This document shows, one piece after another, positions 63,352 to 64,000 of a stretch of 64,000 nt of DNA. The translations under genes and the position numbers were made by a program. The notes under the pieces were generated by a model. That model saw only the letters and a list, made by a program, of their open reading frames with translations, had not been told where the DNA came from and made no database searches. This DNA comes from Streptomyces profundus (GTDB taxonomy: Bacteria > Actinomycetota > Actinomycetes > Streptomycetales > Streptomycetaceae): positions 7,437,501 to 7,501,500 of the forward strand of contig NZ_CP082362.1 in the NCBI RefSeq assembly GCF_020740535.1, given 5' to 3'. The number at the start of each line of letters is the position of its first letter. Within the stretch, counting starts at the first letter, position 1.

Positions 63352-64000
63352 GCGAATCCCCCACCGTTTATGGACACCTGGGTGCCCACACCGTCACGTG
63401 TCGGTCGCGGTCTTCAAGAAATGACCGTTTGTCTCCAGAGTCATGCTGAGTGCGGGCCGGCCGCAGCCGCGGCCGGGGTCGGGTGCCGCGATCGGAGTCG
63501 CGGTCCGGCGAACGGGTCGGACGGTTCTCTCCACACACGCCTACCGGGAATGTTCCTCCTTTTCGCGGTGCATTGAGCGACGACGCTGATCGCCGGTGTC
63601 CCGGAACACGACAAAATGCCGGAGTGATGAGTGTATGCAGCCATTTTGGGTGCCGGAGAGCGAGTCGGCAAACTCAGAACCAAAGTGGCGCCGCTCCGAA
63701 TCACGGAATACGTGGGGCCTGGCCGCCCGCCGTGATTGCGGAGTTCCCGAACAGCGAATTCTCTGGATTTCCTCCGAGCGATACTACTCATTGCGCGGGG
63801 TTACTGGAACGTCCCCGCGTAAGATGTCCAAAAACCATGCATCTCATGACCCGCCTCTTCCGGACTCCCGCCCGATGGCAAGCCATTACCGTCATGCGGT
63901 CGATCCTCGTTCACCAGTACGGTTGCGGCCACGCCCAGAACGGCCGGGGGTGAGCGCCGGCGAACGGTGCCCCGCGAGGAGATGGCGCGATCACCCCGTT
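63352..64000. other. Gene-poor end region with SARP promoter
   Basis: About 650 bp with lower GC than the genes before it. The first ~100 bp should contain the SARP-2 promoter. Open frames of 116 and 167 codons exist on the two strands, but both have low-complexity or unfamiliar sequence, no convincing ribosome-binding site and opposite overlap, so neither is called. A GTG-started frame from about 63950 runs off the window and cannot be judged. No tRNA, attachment site or terminator was recognised. This gap looks like the right border of the cluster. Confidence 0.6.

Noticed and set aside
63441..63953. Overlapping open frames of 116 and 167 codons at the right end
   Set aside because: They are on opposite strands over the same DNA, lack recognisable domains and good ribosome-binding sites, and lie in a lower-GC gap.

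Overview
This is a very GC-rich actinomycete window (Streptomyces-like: GTG starts, ATGA-overlapped genes, SARP and LAL-type LuxR regulators, and only rare TTA codons). Almost all of it is specialised-metabolite biosynthesis. Nearly every gene lies on the minus strand; the salicylate synthase is the exception.

Region 1 (1-25.5 kb) is a salicylate-cysteine NRPS locus related to the yersiniabactin, pyochelin and watasemycin pathways. A salicylate synthase (23259-24623) and a salicyl-AMP ligase (1496-3139) feed an aryl carrier domain on the first NRPS (9219-16874). Three Cy-A-PCP modules, two on this protein and one on the second NRPS (5080-9222), predict a salicyl chain with three cysteine-derived heterocycles. 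Accessory genes are a saccharopine-dehydrogenase-like reductase, a type II thioesterase, an SDR, a B12-binding radical SAM protein, a halogenase-like flavoprotein, a methyltransferase, and a truncated ABC transporter of the siderophore (Irt/YbtPQ) type. The terminal TE-like domain has lost its nucleophile. The first two A domains contain a practically identical 1.46-kb block of foreign-looking composition.

Region 2 (25.8-52.1 kb) is a type I PKS locus read as one long, tightly coupled series. It runs: flavoprotein, PKS-1 (KS-AT-DH-degenerate ER-KR-ACP), PKS-2 (KS-KR-ACP-KS-AT-DH-KR-ACP), PKS-3 (KS-ACP with a shrunken AT), type II TE, flavin reductase, a degenerate adenylation protein, then the E1-alpha, E1-beta and E2 subunits of a branched-chain 2-oxoacid dehydrogenase. 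The last three probably supply a branched acyl-CoA starter. Two of the four modules have no AT.

Region 3 (52.2-63.4 kb) holds regulation, transport and tailoring: a LAL LuxR regulator, a Kef-type antiporter, a bona fide flavin-dependent halogenase, an MBL-fold hydrolase, a TetR repressor, a DHA2-type MFS exporter with an operator-like palindrome, and a second SARP. The last 650 bp hold no gene I can support.

Regions 1 and 2 may be two neighbouring clusters or one hybrid pathway. Paralogous 540-547-aa flavoproteins occur in both, and neither assembly line has an obviously working terminal release domain. No iron-box (DmdR/IdeR-type) sequence was seen by eye in the promoter gaps, so metallophore control by iron is not supported by the sequence.
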